64,000 nt of DNA from Cellulosimicrobium funkei (GTDB lineage Bacteria > Actinomycetota > Actinomycetes > Actinomycetales > Cellulomonadaceae). Positions 1 to 7,640 of this stretch are shown piece after piece. Below the pieces are notes generated by a model. That model ran no database searches. It saw only the letters and a program-made list of their open reading frames with translations, and had not been told where the DNA came from. The translations under genes were made by a program, and so were the position numbers. The DNA is taken from assembly GCF_001019615.1 (NCBI RefSeq), contig NZ_JNBQ01000013.1, positions 1 through 64,000 of the forward strand, read 5' to 3'. How positions within the stretch are numbered: position 1 is the first letter of the stretch; every line of letters begins with the position of its first letter.

Positions 1-534
1 ACCGCCGCGGCGCTCGACTGCTGCCTGCACCTCGTGCGGCAGGACCACGGCGCGCGGGTCGCGGCGCGGGTCGCGCGGGCGCTCGTGCTCGCACCCCACC
101 GCACGGGCGGGCAGGCGCAGTTCGTCCCCGCGCCGGTGCCGCCGCAGGACACGGCCGACCCGGTGGAGCTCGCGATGGTCTGGGCGCGCGCGCACCTCGA
201 CGAGCCGATCTCGCTGGACGCGTGGGCGCGCGCGGCGGGGACGTCGCGGCGCACGTTCACCCGCCGGTTCGCCGCCCGCACCGGCCTCAGCCCGGTGCGG
301 TGGCTGCTGGACCAGCGCGTCGACCGGGCGCGCGAGCTCCTCGAGACGACCGACCTCGCCGTGGACCGGGTCGCGGACGCCGCGGGCCTCGGCTCGGCGG
401 AGTCCTTGCGCCACCACTTCCGAGCACGCCTCGGGACCAGCCCGTCGCGGTACCGGCTCGAGTTCGGCGGCGCTCCCACGGGTCGCCCGGACGACCTCGA
501 CGCGGCGCGCCCGCTCGCCGGGCGGCGACGGTGA
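1..534 (+). CDS. GlxA/AraC-family transcriptional regulator, C-terminal part (cut by window edge)
   Basis: The frame is open from the first base, so the N-terminus lies outside the window. The visible start (LDCCLHLVRQDHG) resembles the end of the DJ-1/PfpI-like domain of GlxA/FtrA-type regulators. It is followed by a double helix-turn-helix AraC domain, with the first HTH at SLDAWARAAGTSRRTFTRRF and the second at AESLRHHFRARLGTSPSRYR. Proteins of this build are cytoplasmic DNA-binding regulators, and their ligand is usually unknown. The stop is 14 bases before the alr GTG, but nothing ties the two functionally. The family assignment is firm; the target genes cannot be seen. Confidence 0.85.
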   Translation, partial: TAAALDCCLHLVRQDHGARVAARVARALVLAPHRTGGQAQFVPAPVPPQDTADPVELAMVWARAHLDEPISLDAWARAAGTSRRTFTRRFAARTGLSPVRWLLDQRVDRARELLETTDLAVDRVADAAGLGSAESLRHHFRARLGTSPSRYRLEFGGAPTGRPDDLDAARPLAGRRR

Positions 535-548
535 GAGAATCGTCCACC

Positions 549-1901
549 GTGAGCGACACCCAGCGCACGACCCCGGCCGGCTCACCCGCCGGCGCCCCCG
601 GCCCCGCCGTGCCCCCGGTCCCCGCGGACCCCGGCCTCGACTACCCGGCCCGCGCCGTCGTCGACCTGGCGGCGATCCGCGACAACGTCCGCGCCCTCGC
701 GGGGCACGCGCCGTCGGCCCAGGTGATGGCGGTCGTCAAGGCCGACGCCTACGGGCACGGCCTCGTGGCGAGCGCCCTCGGGGCGCTCGCGGGCGGCGCG
801 ACGTGGCTCGGGACCGCGCAGCCGAGCGAGGCGCTCGCGCTGCGCGCCGCCGGGATCGGGGTGGACCGCGCTCGCGTCCTCACGTGGCTCTACCCGCCCG
901 GCGCCCCGCTGCGCGCGCTCGTGGAGGCGGACGTCGACGTCTCGCTCGCCGCGCGCTGGGCGGTCGACGAGGTCGTCGCAGCGGCTCGGGTCGCAGGAAG
1001 GACCGCGCGCGTGCACCTCGCGGTCGACACGGGCCTCGGGCGCAACGGGATCATGCCCGCCGACCTGCCCGACGTGCTCGACGCCGTCGCGCACGCCCAG
1101 GCCGAGGGCGCGGTCCGCGTCGTCGGGATCTGGTCGCACCTCGCGTTCGCCGACGAGCCCGGGCACCCGAGCGTCGTCGCCCAGGCCGACGTGCTCGACG
1201 AGGCGGTCCGGCTCGCCGAGCGCGCGGGCGTCGCGCCCGAGCTGCGCCACCTCGCGAACTCGGCCGCGACGCTGACCGCGCCGCGCACCCACTACGACCT
1301 CGTGCGACCCGGCCTCGCGGTGTGGGGCATGACGCCCGTGCCGCAGCTCGGGCCGCCGTCCCGGTACGGGCTGCGCCCCGCGATGACGCTCGAGGCGCGC
1401 CTCGCGACGGTCAAGCGCGTGCCGGGCGGGCACGGCGTCTCCTACTCGCACCACTACACGACCCCGCAGGACACGACGCTCGGCGTCGTCCCGCTCGGGT
1501 ACGGCGACGGGATCCCGCGGCACGCCTCGGGCGGCGGCCCTGCGGGGGCGCCCGGCGGTCCGGTCCTCGTCGGTGCGCGTCCCGGAGACGGCGGTCGGGT
1601 CCTGCGCGTCGCGGGACGCGTGTGCATGGACCAGCTCGTGCTCGACCTCGGCCCGGACGCGGCCGAGCGCGCGGGCGACGTCGTCACGCTGTTCGGCGCG
1701 GGCGACGGCGTCGAGCAGGACGGCGTCCCCAGCGCCGAGGACTGGGCCCGGGCCGCCGGGACCATCAGCTACGAGATCACCACGCGCCTCGGCGCGCGCG
1801 TGCCGCGCGAGCACGTGGGGACCCACGTGCTCGACGACGGCGCGCGGGCGCTGCTCGCGCACGAACAGCACCCCAGCACGGAAAGGACGGTCCGCGCATG
1901 A
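549..1901 (+). CDS. alr: Alanine racemase (PLP-dependent)
   Basis: Interconverts L- and D-alanine for peptidoglycan precursors. The 450-residue protein has the PLP-lysine motif AVVKADAYGHG (Lys64), the second catalytic tyrosine region GVSYSHHY (Tyr299) and the RVCMDQLVLDLG motif. About 30 Pro/Ala-rich residues precede the fold. GTG at 549 was chosen because the open frame upstream (from 222) is Arg/Pro-rich and overlaps the preceding regulator; a GAGAAT hexamer sits 8 bases before this GTG. The stop overlaps the tsaE ATG by 4 bases (ATGA), so the two are probably co-translated. The neighbourhood matches Rv3423c-Rv3419c of M. tuberculosis. Confidence 0.95.
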   Translation: MSDTQRTTPAGSPAGAPGPAVPPVPADPGLDYPARAVVDLAAIRDNVRALAGHAPSAQVMAVVKADAYGHGLVASALGALAGGATWLGTAQPSEALALRAAGIGVDRARVLTWLYPPGAPLRALVEADVDVSLAARWAVDEVVAAARVAGRTARVHLAVDTGLGRNGIMPADLPDVLDAVAHAQAEGAVRVVGIWSHLAFADEPGHPSVVAQADVLDEAVRLAERAGVAPELRHLANSAATLTAPRTHYDLVRPGLAVWGMTPVPQLGPPSRYGLRPAMTLEARLATVKRVPGGHGVSYSHHYTTPQDTTLGVVPLGYGDGIPRHASGGGPAGAPGGPVLVGARPGDGGRVLRVAGRVCMDQLVLDLGPDAAERAGDVVTLFGAGDGVEQDGVPSAEDWARAAGTISYEITTRLGARVPREHVGTHVLDDGARALLAHEQHPSTERTVRA

Positions 1902-2446
1902 GCGACGACCCGACCCCCTCGACCTCCACCGACGCGGCCGCCGCGCACGGCGTCGTCGTGCTGCCCGACGCCGACGCGACCCGCGCGTTCGGCCGCGCCC
2001 TCGCGGGCGTGCTGCGCGCGGGCGACCTCGTGATCCTCACGGGCGACCTCGGCGCCGGGAAGACGACGCTCACGCAGGGCATCGGCGCGGGGCTCGGCGT
2101 GCGCGGTCAGGTCGCGTCGCCGACGTTCATCGTCGCGCGCGAGCACCCCCCGCTCGGCGACGGCCCGGCGCTCGTGCACGTGGACGCGTACCGCCTCGGC
2201 TCGCTCGACGAGGTCGACGCGCTCGACCTCGACTCGAGCCTGGACGACTCGGTGACCGTCGTGGAGTGGGGCAGCGGGCTCGTCGAGGCGCTCGCGGGCG
2301 ACCGGCTCGAGATCGTGCTCGAGCGCCCGCGCGGCGGGGTCGACCCTCGGTCGGACGACGCCCCGGAGGCCGGGGAGCGGCGCGTGACCGTGCGCGGGGT
2401 CGGGCCGCGCTGGTCCGGCCTCGACGTCGCCGCGCTGACCCGGTAG
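1898..2446 (+). CDS. tsaE: tRNA threonylcarbamoyladenosine biosynthesis ATPase TsaE
   Basis: ATPase of the complex that installs t6A at position 37 of ANN-decoding tRNAs, working with TsaB and TsaD, both encoded nearby. The P-loop GDLGAGKTT is at residues 49-57, followed by the family motifs SPTFIV and HVDAYRL and, near the end of the core, VVEWG. The 182 residues include a short Ser/Thr/Asp-rich N-terminus and a C-terminal tail longer than in E. coli TsaE. The start overlaps the alr stop. tsaB follows after 47 bases with its own promoter-like hexamer. Confidence 0.95.
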   Translation: MSDDPTPSTSTDAAAAHGVVVLPDADATRAFGRALAGVLRAGDLVILTGDLGAGKTTLTQGIGAGLGVRGQVASPTFIVAREHPPLGDGPALVHVDAYRLGSLDEVDALDLDSSLDDSVTVVEWGSGLVEALAGDRLEIVLERPRGGVDPRSDDAPEAGERRVTVRGVGPRWSGLDVAALTR

Positions 2447-2480
2447 CCCACCGCGAGGAGAACAGTCCCTGTCCCGGCCG

Positions 2481-2486
2481 TAGGCT
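2481..2486 (+). promoter_or_regulatory. -10 hexamer of a probable leaderless tsaB promoter
   Basis: TAGGCT ends 7 bases before the tsaB GTG at 2494, so transcription would begin at or next to the start codon. No clear -35 is visible. The same spacing recurs at about ten other genes in this window. Confidence 0.55.
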
Positions 2487-2493
2487 GGGGGCC

Positions 2494-3225
2494 GTGGCTG
2501 TTCTCGCGCTCGACACCTCCGCCTCCGTCACCGTCGCCGTCGTCTCCGACGACGGCGCCCGTCTCGCCCGCCGCGACGCCCCCGAGCGTCGTCGGCACGC
2601 CGAGGCGCTCGCCCCGCTCGTCGAGGAGGCGCTCGCCGAGGCCGGGGTCGACCGCCGCGACCTCACGGCCGTCGCCGTCGGCACGGGTCCCGCGCCCTTC
2701 ACAGGCCTGCGGGTCGGGCTCGTCACCGCACGCACGCTCGGCTTCGCCCTCGGCATCCCCGTGCTCGGCGTCCCGAGCCTCGACGCGATCGCGGCCCAGG
2801 CCGTGAGCGACCTCGGCCTCGAGCCCGACGACGAGCTGCTCGTCGCGACCGACGCCCGCCGTCGCGAGGTGTACTGGGCGCGCTACCGCGTCGTCGCGCA
2901 CGAGGGCCCGCACGCCGTGCCGGTGCTGGAGACCGTCGCGGGTCCCGACGTCGGGCCGGCGGCCGCGGTCGCCGAGCACGCCGCCGGCGCTGTCGTCGTG
3001 GGGGAGGGGGGCGAGCTCTACCCGGACGCCCTCGACGGCGCCGACGACGCGCCGCTCGTGCCCGACGCCGCCGTCCTCGCGCGGCTCGCGATCGCGCGCC
3101 GCGCCGCGGGGACGGACCAGCCCACCGAGCCGCTGTACCTGCGCCGCCCGGACGTCCACGAGGCCGCCGCGCGCAAGCGCGTGAGCGACACCGCGCCCGC
3201 CCCGGCGCCCGAGGGGTCCCGATGA
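2494..3225 (+). CDS. tsaB: tRNA threonylcarbamoyladenosine biosynthesis protein TsaB
   Basis: Non-catalytic ASKHA-fold partner of TsaD in t6A synthesis. The 243-residue protein begins VAVLALDTSASVTVAVV, the family's N-terminal nucleotide-fold strand, and carries GTGPAPFTGLRVG, equivalent to the conserved GPGSFTGLRIG segment. The GTG at 2494 is supported by homology and by a TAGGCT -10 hexamer 7 bases upstream. The stop overlaps the rimI ATG (ATGA). The order tsaE-tsaB-rimI is conserved across Actinobacteria. Confidence 0.95.
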   Translation: MAVLALDTSASVTVAVVSDDGARLARRDAPERRRHAEALAPLVEEALAEAGVDRRDLTAVAVGTGPAPFTGLRVGLVTARTLGFALGIPVLGVPSLDAIAAQAVSDLGLEPDDELLVATDARRREVYWARYRVVAHEGPHAVPVLETVAGPDVGPAAAVAEHAAGAVVVGEGGELYPDALDGADDAPLVPDAAVLARLAIARRAAGTDQPTEPLYLRRPDVHEAAARKRVSDTAPAPAPEGSR

Positions 3226-3773
3226 GCGCGCGCCGCTACGAGATCCGCCTGCGCCCGCTGAAGGCCGCCGACCTCGACCGCGTCGTCGAGCTCGAGCGCG
3301 AGCTGTTCGGGCGCGGCGCCTGGACGTACGGGATGCTCGCGGACGAGCTCGCGGGCCTCGGGCGGTGGTACGTCGCCGCGGAGCCCGTGCGCCTCTACGC
3401 CGCCGGCCCGCAGCCCGTCGTCGGCTACGCGGGCCTGTGGTTCGACGGCGACGTCACCCAGGTCATGACCCTCGGCGTCGACCCGGCGTTCCAGCACCAG
3501 GGCGTCGGCTCCACGCTCCTGGAGGCGCTGATCGAGCGTTCCCGCGACCTCGGTGCGAGCGCGGTGCTGCTCGAGGTGCGGGTCGACAACGACCCGGCGC
3601 TCGCGCTCTACGCGAAGTACGGGTTCGAGCAGCTCGGCATCCGCAAGCGCTACTACCAGCCCGAGGACGTCGACGCCTACACGATGCGGCTCGAGCTCGG
3701 CGCGGCCGGGGCGCCCGGCGGGCCCGACGCGCCGGACTACGGCACCGCGCCCGACACCGGCGTCCTCGCGTGA
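3222..3773 (+). CDS. rimI: Ribosomal-protein-alanine/protein N-acetyltransferase RimI (GNAT)
   Basis: Acetyl-CoA-dependent N-terminal acetyltransferase. The 183-residue GNAT domain has the beta4/motif A segment VMTLGVDPAFQHQGVGSTLL with the Q-x-x-G-x-G pyrophosphate loop, and motif B NDPALALYAKYGFEQLGIR. A Gly/Pro-rich tail of about 25 residues follows. It overlaps tsaB at its start and the rhodanese gene at its end by 4 bases each. In M. tuberculosis rimI sits between tsaB and tsaD; here the rhodanese and a nitroreductase are inserted before tsaD. The true substrate is not shown by sequence. Confidence 0.93.
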   Translation: MSARRYEIRLRPLKAADLDRVVELERELFGRGAWTYGMLADELAGLGRWYVAAEPVRLYAAGPQPVVGYAGLWFDGDVTQVMTLGVDPAFQHQGVGSTLLEALIERSRDLGASAVLLEVRVDNDPALALYAKYGFEQLGIRKRYYQPEDVDAYTMRLELGAAGAPGGPDAPDYGTAPDTGVLA

Positions 3774-4672
3774 GCGCGCCCGCGCCGCGGAGCCCTCGCA
3801 CCGGCACGGCCGGGTCCGACGCCGGCCGTCGAGACCGCGTGCTCGTCGCCGCGCCCGACCTGGCGGAGGCGCTCGCGGGCGACCGCCCGCCCGTCGTGCT
3901 CGACGTGCGCTGGGCGCTCGGCGTCACCGACGGGCGCGAGCAGCACCGCGCGGGGCACGTCCCGGGCGCCGTCTACGTCGATCTCGAGACCGAGCTCGCG
4001 GCGCCGCCCTCGGCCGCGGCGGGCCGGCACCCGCTGCCCGACCCGGCCGACCTCCAGACCGCGGCGCGGCGCTGGGGCGTGCGTGCGGACCGACCGGTCG
4101 TCGTCTACGACGCCGTGGGCGGCACCTCCGCCGCGCGCGCCTGGTGGCTGCTGCGCTGGGCGGGCCACGACGACGTGCGCATCCTCGACGGCGGGCTCGC
4201 CGCCTGGCGGGCGGCCGGGCACGCGCTCGACGAGGGCGACGTGCGGCCCGAGCCGGGCGACGTCGTCGTCATGCCGGGCGGGATGCCCGTGCTCGACGCC
4301 GACGGCGCAGCCGACCTCGCGGCCTCGGGCGTGCTGCTCGACGCGCGCGCGGGCGAGCGGTACCGCGGCGAGGTCGAGCCGGTCGACCCGCGCGCGGGCC
4401 ACGTCCCCGGAGCGGTGAGCGCGCCGACCACGGACAACCTCGCCGCCGACGGGACGTTCCTGGAAGAGGCCGCGCTGCGTGCGCGGTTCGCGGCCCTGGG
4501 GGCGCTGCACGGCGCGGACGACGCGCCCCCGGCCGTGGGCGTCTACTGCGGCTCGGGCGTGACCGCGGCGCACGAGGTCGCCGCCCTCGCGACGCTCGGC
4601 GTCGAGGCGGCGCTCTACGCCGGCTCGTGGTCGCAGTGGTCGAACGACCCGGCACGGCCCGCCGCGACCTGA
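3770..4672 (+). CDS. sseA: Two-domain rhodanese-type sulfurtransferase
   Basis: Thiosulfate/3-mercaptopyruvate sulfurtransferase-like protein, 300 residues, with tandem rhodanese domains. The N-terminal domain has VVVYDAVGGTSAARAWW, where Asp replaces the catalytic Cys, as is usual for the inactive half. The C-terminal domain has the catalytic Cys in VGVYCGSGVTAAHE. The GTG at 3770 overlaps the rimI stop (GTGA), indicating translational coupling. The sulfur acceptor is unknown. A strong hairpin terminator follows. Confidence 0.88.
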   Translation: MSAPAPRSPRTGTAGSDAGRRDRVLVAAPDLAEALAGDRPPVVLDVRWALGVTDGREQHRAGHVPGAVYVDLETELAAPPSAAAGRHPLPDPADLQTAARRWGVRADRPVVVYDAVGGTSAARAWWLLRWAGHDDVRILDGGLAAWRAAGHALDEGDVRPEPGDVVVMPGGMPVLDADGAADLAASGVLLDARAGERYRGEVEPVDPRAGHVPGAVSAPTTDNLAADGTFLEEAALRARFAALGALHGADDAPPAVGVYCGSGVTAAHEVAALATLGVEAALYAGSWSQWSNDPARPAAT

Positions 4673-4694
4673 CCGCACCGCGCCGCGGACGCCG

Positions 4695-4725
4695 CGAGGC
4701 GGCACCCCGGTGGGGTGCCGCCTCG
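4695..4725. terminator. Bidirectional hairpin terminator between sseA and the nitroreductase
   Basis: A 14-bp perfect stem (CGAGGCGGCACCCC and its complement) with loop GGT lies between two convergent genes. No T-tract is present, as is common in high-GC actinobacteria. Confidence 0.75.
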
Positions 4726-4742
4726 GCGGGCGTGCGCGGGGG

Positions 4743-5363
4743 TCAGACGGTCGCGATGGCCTGCTCGGGCGCGAGACGCGGCGAGCGCGGGTAGGGCGTG
4801 CCGACGCCGTCGGCCACGCCGACGTTGATGACGAGCATCGACTTCCAGCCGTTGTCGGCGAAGAACTCGGCGTCGATCCCGGCGCGGTCCATGCCGTTCA
4901 TCGGGCCTGCGGCGAGGCCGGCGGCGCGCAGGCCGACGACGAGGTAGCCCGCCTGGATGTGCGCGTTGTCGCGCGCCATGCCGTCGCGGACCTCGGGGAC
5001 GCCGTGAAGGTTGTCGCGCATGCCGGGCACGTGCGGGAACAGCGTGTCGAGGTGCTCGTGGAACGCGGGGTCGTACGCGACGACGAGCGACAGCGGCGCG
5101 TTCGCGACGCGCTCCTTGTTGCCGTCGTTCATGTGCGCGACGAGGCGCTCGCGGGCCTCGGGCGTGCGCACGGCCAGGATGCGCAGCGGGACGGTGTTCA
5201 TGGCCGTCGGGCCCCACTTGACGAGGTCGTAGACCGCGGCGAGCTGCTCGTCGGTCACCTCGGCGTCGGTGAACTGCGCGGTGGTGCGCGCCTCGCGGAA
5301 GAGGCGGTCGGCCGTGGTCTCGTCGATCTGCAGGCTCTCGGGAGCCAGGGTGTCGGTGCTCAT
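4743..5363 (-). CDS. Nitroreductase-family protein (RutE/malonic semialdehyde reductase-like)
   Basis: FMN-dependent, NAD(P)H-using reductase of 206 residues. Family features are the N-terminal RTTAQFTDAEVTDEQL segment, DLVKWGPTAMNTVPLRI (substrate/FMN-binding stretch in the RutE/HadB subgroup), and the C-terminal GPMNGMDRAGIDAEFF followed by FADNGWKSMLVINVG. These features favour the 3-hydroxypropionate dehydrogenase/RutE branch over general nitroreductases. No other rut genes are nearby, so a pyrimidine-degradation role is not supported and a general quinone or aldehyde reductase role is possible. It is transcribed divergently from tsaD. Confidence 0.85.
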   Translation of the reverse strand: MSTDTLAPESLQIDETTADRLFREARTTAQFTDAEVTDEQLAAVYDLVKWGPTAMNTVPLRILAVRTPEARERLVAHMNDGNKERVANAPLSLVVAYDPAFHEHLDTLFPHVPGMRDNLHGVPEVRDGMARDNAHIQAGYLVVGLRAAGLAAGPMNGMDRAGIDAEFFADNGWKSMLVINVGVADGVGTPYPRSPRLAPEQAIATV

Positions 5364-5450
5364 GACCGGGGCAACGGTTGAGCATTGAACCATCTTCCCG
5401 ACAGACGGTGTGACGTGCGCGACACGGCGCGGTCCTCCCGCGCGCGCGAC

Positions 5451-5456
5451 TACCCT
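5451..5456 (+). promoter_or_regulatory. -10 hexamer ahead of the tsaD leader mini-ORF
   Basis: TACCCT is followed by 7 bases and then ATG at 5464. By the spacing rule seen at other genes here, the mRNA should start at that ATG, about 30 bases before the tsaD GTG. Confidence 0.55.
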
Positions 5457-5463
5457 GGACGCC

Positions 5464-5496
5464 ATGGTTCCCTCTGTGTCCGTGAGGTCTCTGTGA
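5464..5496 (+). CDS. Putative leaderless 10-residue leader peptide overlapping tsaD
   Basis: ATG at 5464 opens a frame reading [10 protein letters not shown] and then TGA at 5494-5496. The stop overlaps the tsaD GTG (5493-5495) as CTGTGA, and the ATG lies exactly where a leaderless transcript from TACCCT (5451-5456) would start. This suggests that ribosomes load on the mini-ORF and re-initiate at tsaD. It is short, and peptide expression is an inference. A GAGG at 5484-5487 could also load ribosomes directly at tsaD. Confidence 0.45.
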   Translation: MVPSVSVRSL

Positions 5497-6542
5497 GCGC
5501 CGGCGAGCCCCTGGTGCTCGGCATCGAGACGTCCTGCGACGAGACCGGCGTCGCGCTGGTCCGGGGTCGCGAGCTGCTCGTCGACACGGTCGCGAGCTCG
5601 ATGGACGAGCACGCGCGCTACGGCGGCATCATCCCCGAGGTCGCGTCGCGCGCCCACCTCGAGGCGATGATCCCCACGATCGAGCGCAGCCTCGGCACGG
5701 CCGACGTCGACCTGTCCGAGGTCGACGCGATCGCCGTCACCGCCGGGCCGGGGCTCGTCGGCCCGTTGACGATCGGCGCGTCGGCCGCCAAGGCGCTCGC
5801 GCTCGCGCTCGGCAAGCCGCTCTACGGCGTCAACCACGTCATCGGCCACGCGGCCGTGGACGAGCTCGTGCACGGCGCGTTCCCGGAGCGCGTCATGGCG
5901 CTCGTCGTGTCCGGCGGGCACAGCTCGCTCCTCCTGGTCGACGACGTCGCGACGTCCGTCTCCGAGCTCGGCTCGACGCTCGACGACGCGGCGGGCGAGG
6001 CGTTCGACAAGGTCGGGCGCCTGCTCGGCCTCCCGTACCCGGGCGGGCCGCACATCGACCGCCTCGCGCGCGAGGGCGACCCCACGGCGATCCGCTTCCC
6101 GCGCGGCCTCACGGCGCGCAAGGACCAGGAGAAGCACGCGTACGACTTCTCCTTCTCCGGCCTCAAGACCGCCGTCGCGCGCTGGGTCGAGGCACGGCAG
6201 GACGCGGGGGAGGAGATCCCCGTGCACGACGTCGCGGCCTCCTTCGCGGAGTCCGTCGCCGACGTGCTCACCGCCAAGACCATCGCGGCGTGCGAGCGGC
6301 ACGGCGTGTCGACGCTCGTCGTCGGCGGCGGCTTCAGCGCGAACTCGCAGCTGCGCGACATGGCCGCGAAGCGCTGCGCGGAGGCGGGCATCGAGCTGCG
6401 CATCCCGCCGATCCGCTACTGCACGGACAACGGCGCGATGATCGCCGCGCTCGGGTCCGCCGTCGTGCGGGCCGGCGTGGCGCCGTCGAGCCTCGACATC
6501 GGCGTGGACTCGTCGATGCCGCTGACCGTGACGCACGTGTGA
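5493..6542 (+). CDS. tsaD: tRNA N6-adenosine threonylcarbamoyltransferase TsaD
   Basis: Catalytic subunit for t6A37 formation, transferring threonylcarbamoyl from TC-AMP to tRNA. It has 349 residues, of normal length, with the start motif [14 protein letters not shown], metal-binding HVIGH (His115, His119), [11 protein letters not shown] and the C-terminal [16 protein letters not shown] at 5493 is chosen over the longer open frame because the protein aligns from here and GAGG lies 5 bases upstream. The stop overlaps the next gene (GTGA). The usual distance to groES is enlarged here by three unrelated genes. Confidence 0.96.
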   Translation: MSAGEPLVLGIETSCDETGVALVRGRELLVDTVASSMDEHARYGGIIPEVASRAHLEAMIPTIERSLGTADVDLSEVDAIAVTAGPGLVGPLTIGASAAKALALALGKPLYGVNHVIGHAAVDELVHGAFPERVMALVVSGGHSSLLLVDDVATSVSELGSTLDDAAGEAFDKVGRLLGLPYPGGPHIDRLAREGDPTAIRFPRGLTARKDQEKHAYDFSFSGLKTAVARWVEARQDAGEEIPVHDVAASFAESVADVLTAKTIAACERHGVSTLVVGGGFSANSQLRDMAAKRCAEAGIELRIPPIRYCTDNGAMIAALGSAVVRAGVAPSSLDIGVDSSMPLTVTHV

Positions 6543-7624
6543 CCTCCGAGCCTGGCCTCACGCCCGACGAGGCGCTGCGCCGCGCGCACGCGTGGGCCCA
6601 GGCGGCCGCAGCGTCGCGCCCCGGGCCGGAGCGGGCTCAGGCCGAGCACGCCGCGGCGTACTGGTCGGCGCAGCACCGGGCGCTCCTCGCGACCGTGCCC
6701 GTCCCTGCCTACGGGACGCCGGCCGCGACGACCGTCGCGCTGTACGGCCAGCCCTCCGGCGTCCCCACGACGACCGTCGCGCTGTACGGCCAGCCCTCCG
6801 GCGTCCCCACGACCCAGCCCGCGTACGGGGCGTCCACCGTCTCGTGGGAGGTGCCGCGCCGCCGTCGGGGTCGTGCCGGGCGGGTGGTGATGTTCGTCCT
6901 GGTGCTCGTGGTGTCCGTCGTCGCGTACCTCGTCAACGACGTGCGCGAGGCGCGGGACGACGGCGCGGTCCTGCCCACCGAGCAGGAGGGCGCCGTACCG
7001 CCCCCCACGGTCTGGGAGGACCCGAGCCCCGACGCGACGGCGTCGGCGACCGGCATGGAGGCCGCGTGGAAGGCGGGCGAGTACGCCGAGCCGCTGCCCG
7101 ACCCCGTGCCGGGCGCGACGCAGACCACGCCCTTCCTGCCCGACCACCCCGACCCCACGGCCTGGCTGCTCGCCCTCAACCCCGCCAACGAGGGCGTGCA
7201 GGTCGTGTTCACCGACGACCCGACGCTCAACTGCGGCATGGAGCACGTCGCGGAGCACGACGCGTACGCGACCGGCTCGGCGGGCTGCTTCCAGCCCGCC
7301 CACCCGACCGTGCTGTTCGTGTGGTGGGGCGAGGACTCCGACCCGGCGACCAAGCAGGTGCTGCTCGCGCACGAGCTGTCGCACCTGCTCCAGTGGTGGC
7401 ACGAGTTCGACCTGCTCCAGTCGGCCGTCGACTCGGGGTTCGCGGAGGACGAGGAGTGGACGCACGCGCTCGAGACCGACGCGACGTGCCGCGTGCTGTC
7501 GTGGGGCGGGTACTCGGAGGCGGCGGCGGACCGCACGTCGTCGCCGTGCGACACCGACGACTGGTCGCCGACGTGGCTCGCCGACCGCGCCGCGGACCTC
7601 GGCGTGGTCCTGCGCGACTACTGA
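6539..7624 (+). CDS. Membrane-anchored protein with HExxH metallopeptidase-like motif, function unknown
   Basis: The 361-residue protein is not assigned to a named family. The first ~110 residues are cytoplasmic-like and include an exact tandem repeat of 14 residues ([14 protein letters not shown] twice). A basic stretch [10 protein letters not shown] precedes one transmembrane helix (about residues 115-132, [17 protein letters not shown]), so the C-terminal ~230 residues should be outside the cell. That part contains [13 protein letters not shown] (HELSH, His278/His282), typical of zinc peptidases, and four Cys that could form disulfides. A downstream Glu ligand is possible in [11 protein letters not shown] but unproven. 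The start overlaps the tsaD stop. Confidence 0.75.
   Translation: MTSEPGLTPDEALRRAHAWAQAAAASRPGPERAQAEHAAAYWSAQHRALLATVPVPAYGTPAATTVALYGQPSGVPTTTVALYGQPSGVPTTQPAYGASTVSWEVPRRRRGRAGRVVMFVLVLVVSVVAYLVNDVREARDDGAVLPTEQEGAVPPPTVWEDPSPDATASATGMEAAWKAGEYAEPLPDPVPGATQTTPFLPDHPDPTAWLLALNPANEGVQVVFTDDPTLNCGMEHVAEHDAYATGSAGCFQPAHPTVLFVWWGEDSDPATKQVLLAHELSHLLQWWHEFDLLQSAVDSGFAEDEEWTHALETDATCRVLSWGGYSEAAADRTSSPCDTDDWSPTWLADRAADLGVVLRDY
6727..6810 (+). repeat. Exact 42-bp tandem duplication within the HExxH gene
   Basis: Two identical, in-frame 42-bp copies (starting at 6727 and 6769) encode [14 protein letters not shown] twice in the N-terminal cytoplasmic tail. Absence of divergence indicates a recent duplication by slippage or recombination. 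Confidence 0.9.
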
Positions 7625-7640
7625 CCGTCCCCGGAGACCG

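Noticed and set aside
222-548. N-terminal extension of alr to a 559-residue protein
   Set aside because: The extension is Arg/Pro-rich, overlaps the AraC-type gene and has no relation to racemases; GTG at 549 fits the family.
582-1871. Long minus-strand ORF opposite alr
   Set aside because: Arg/Ala/Asp-rich shadow of a high-GC gene; third-position bias belongs to the plus-strand alr.
4743-5363. Pyrimidine degradation (rut) pathway gene
   Set aside because: The protein resembles RutE, but no other rut genes are nearby, so only the reductase family is claimed.
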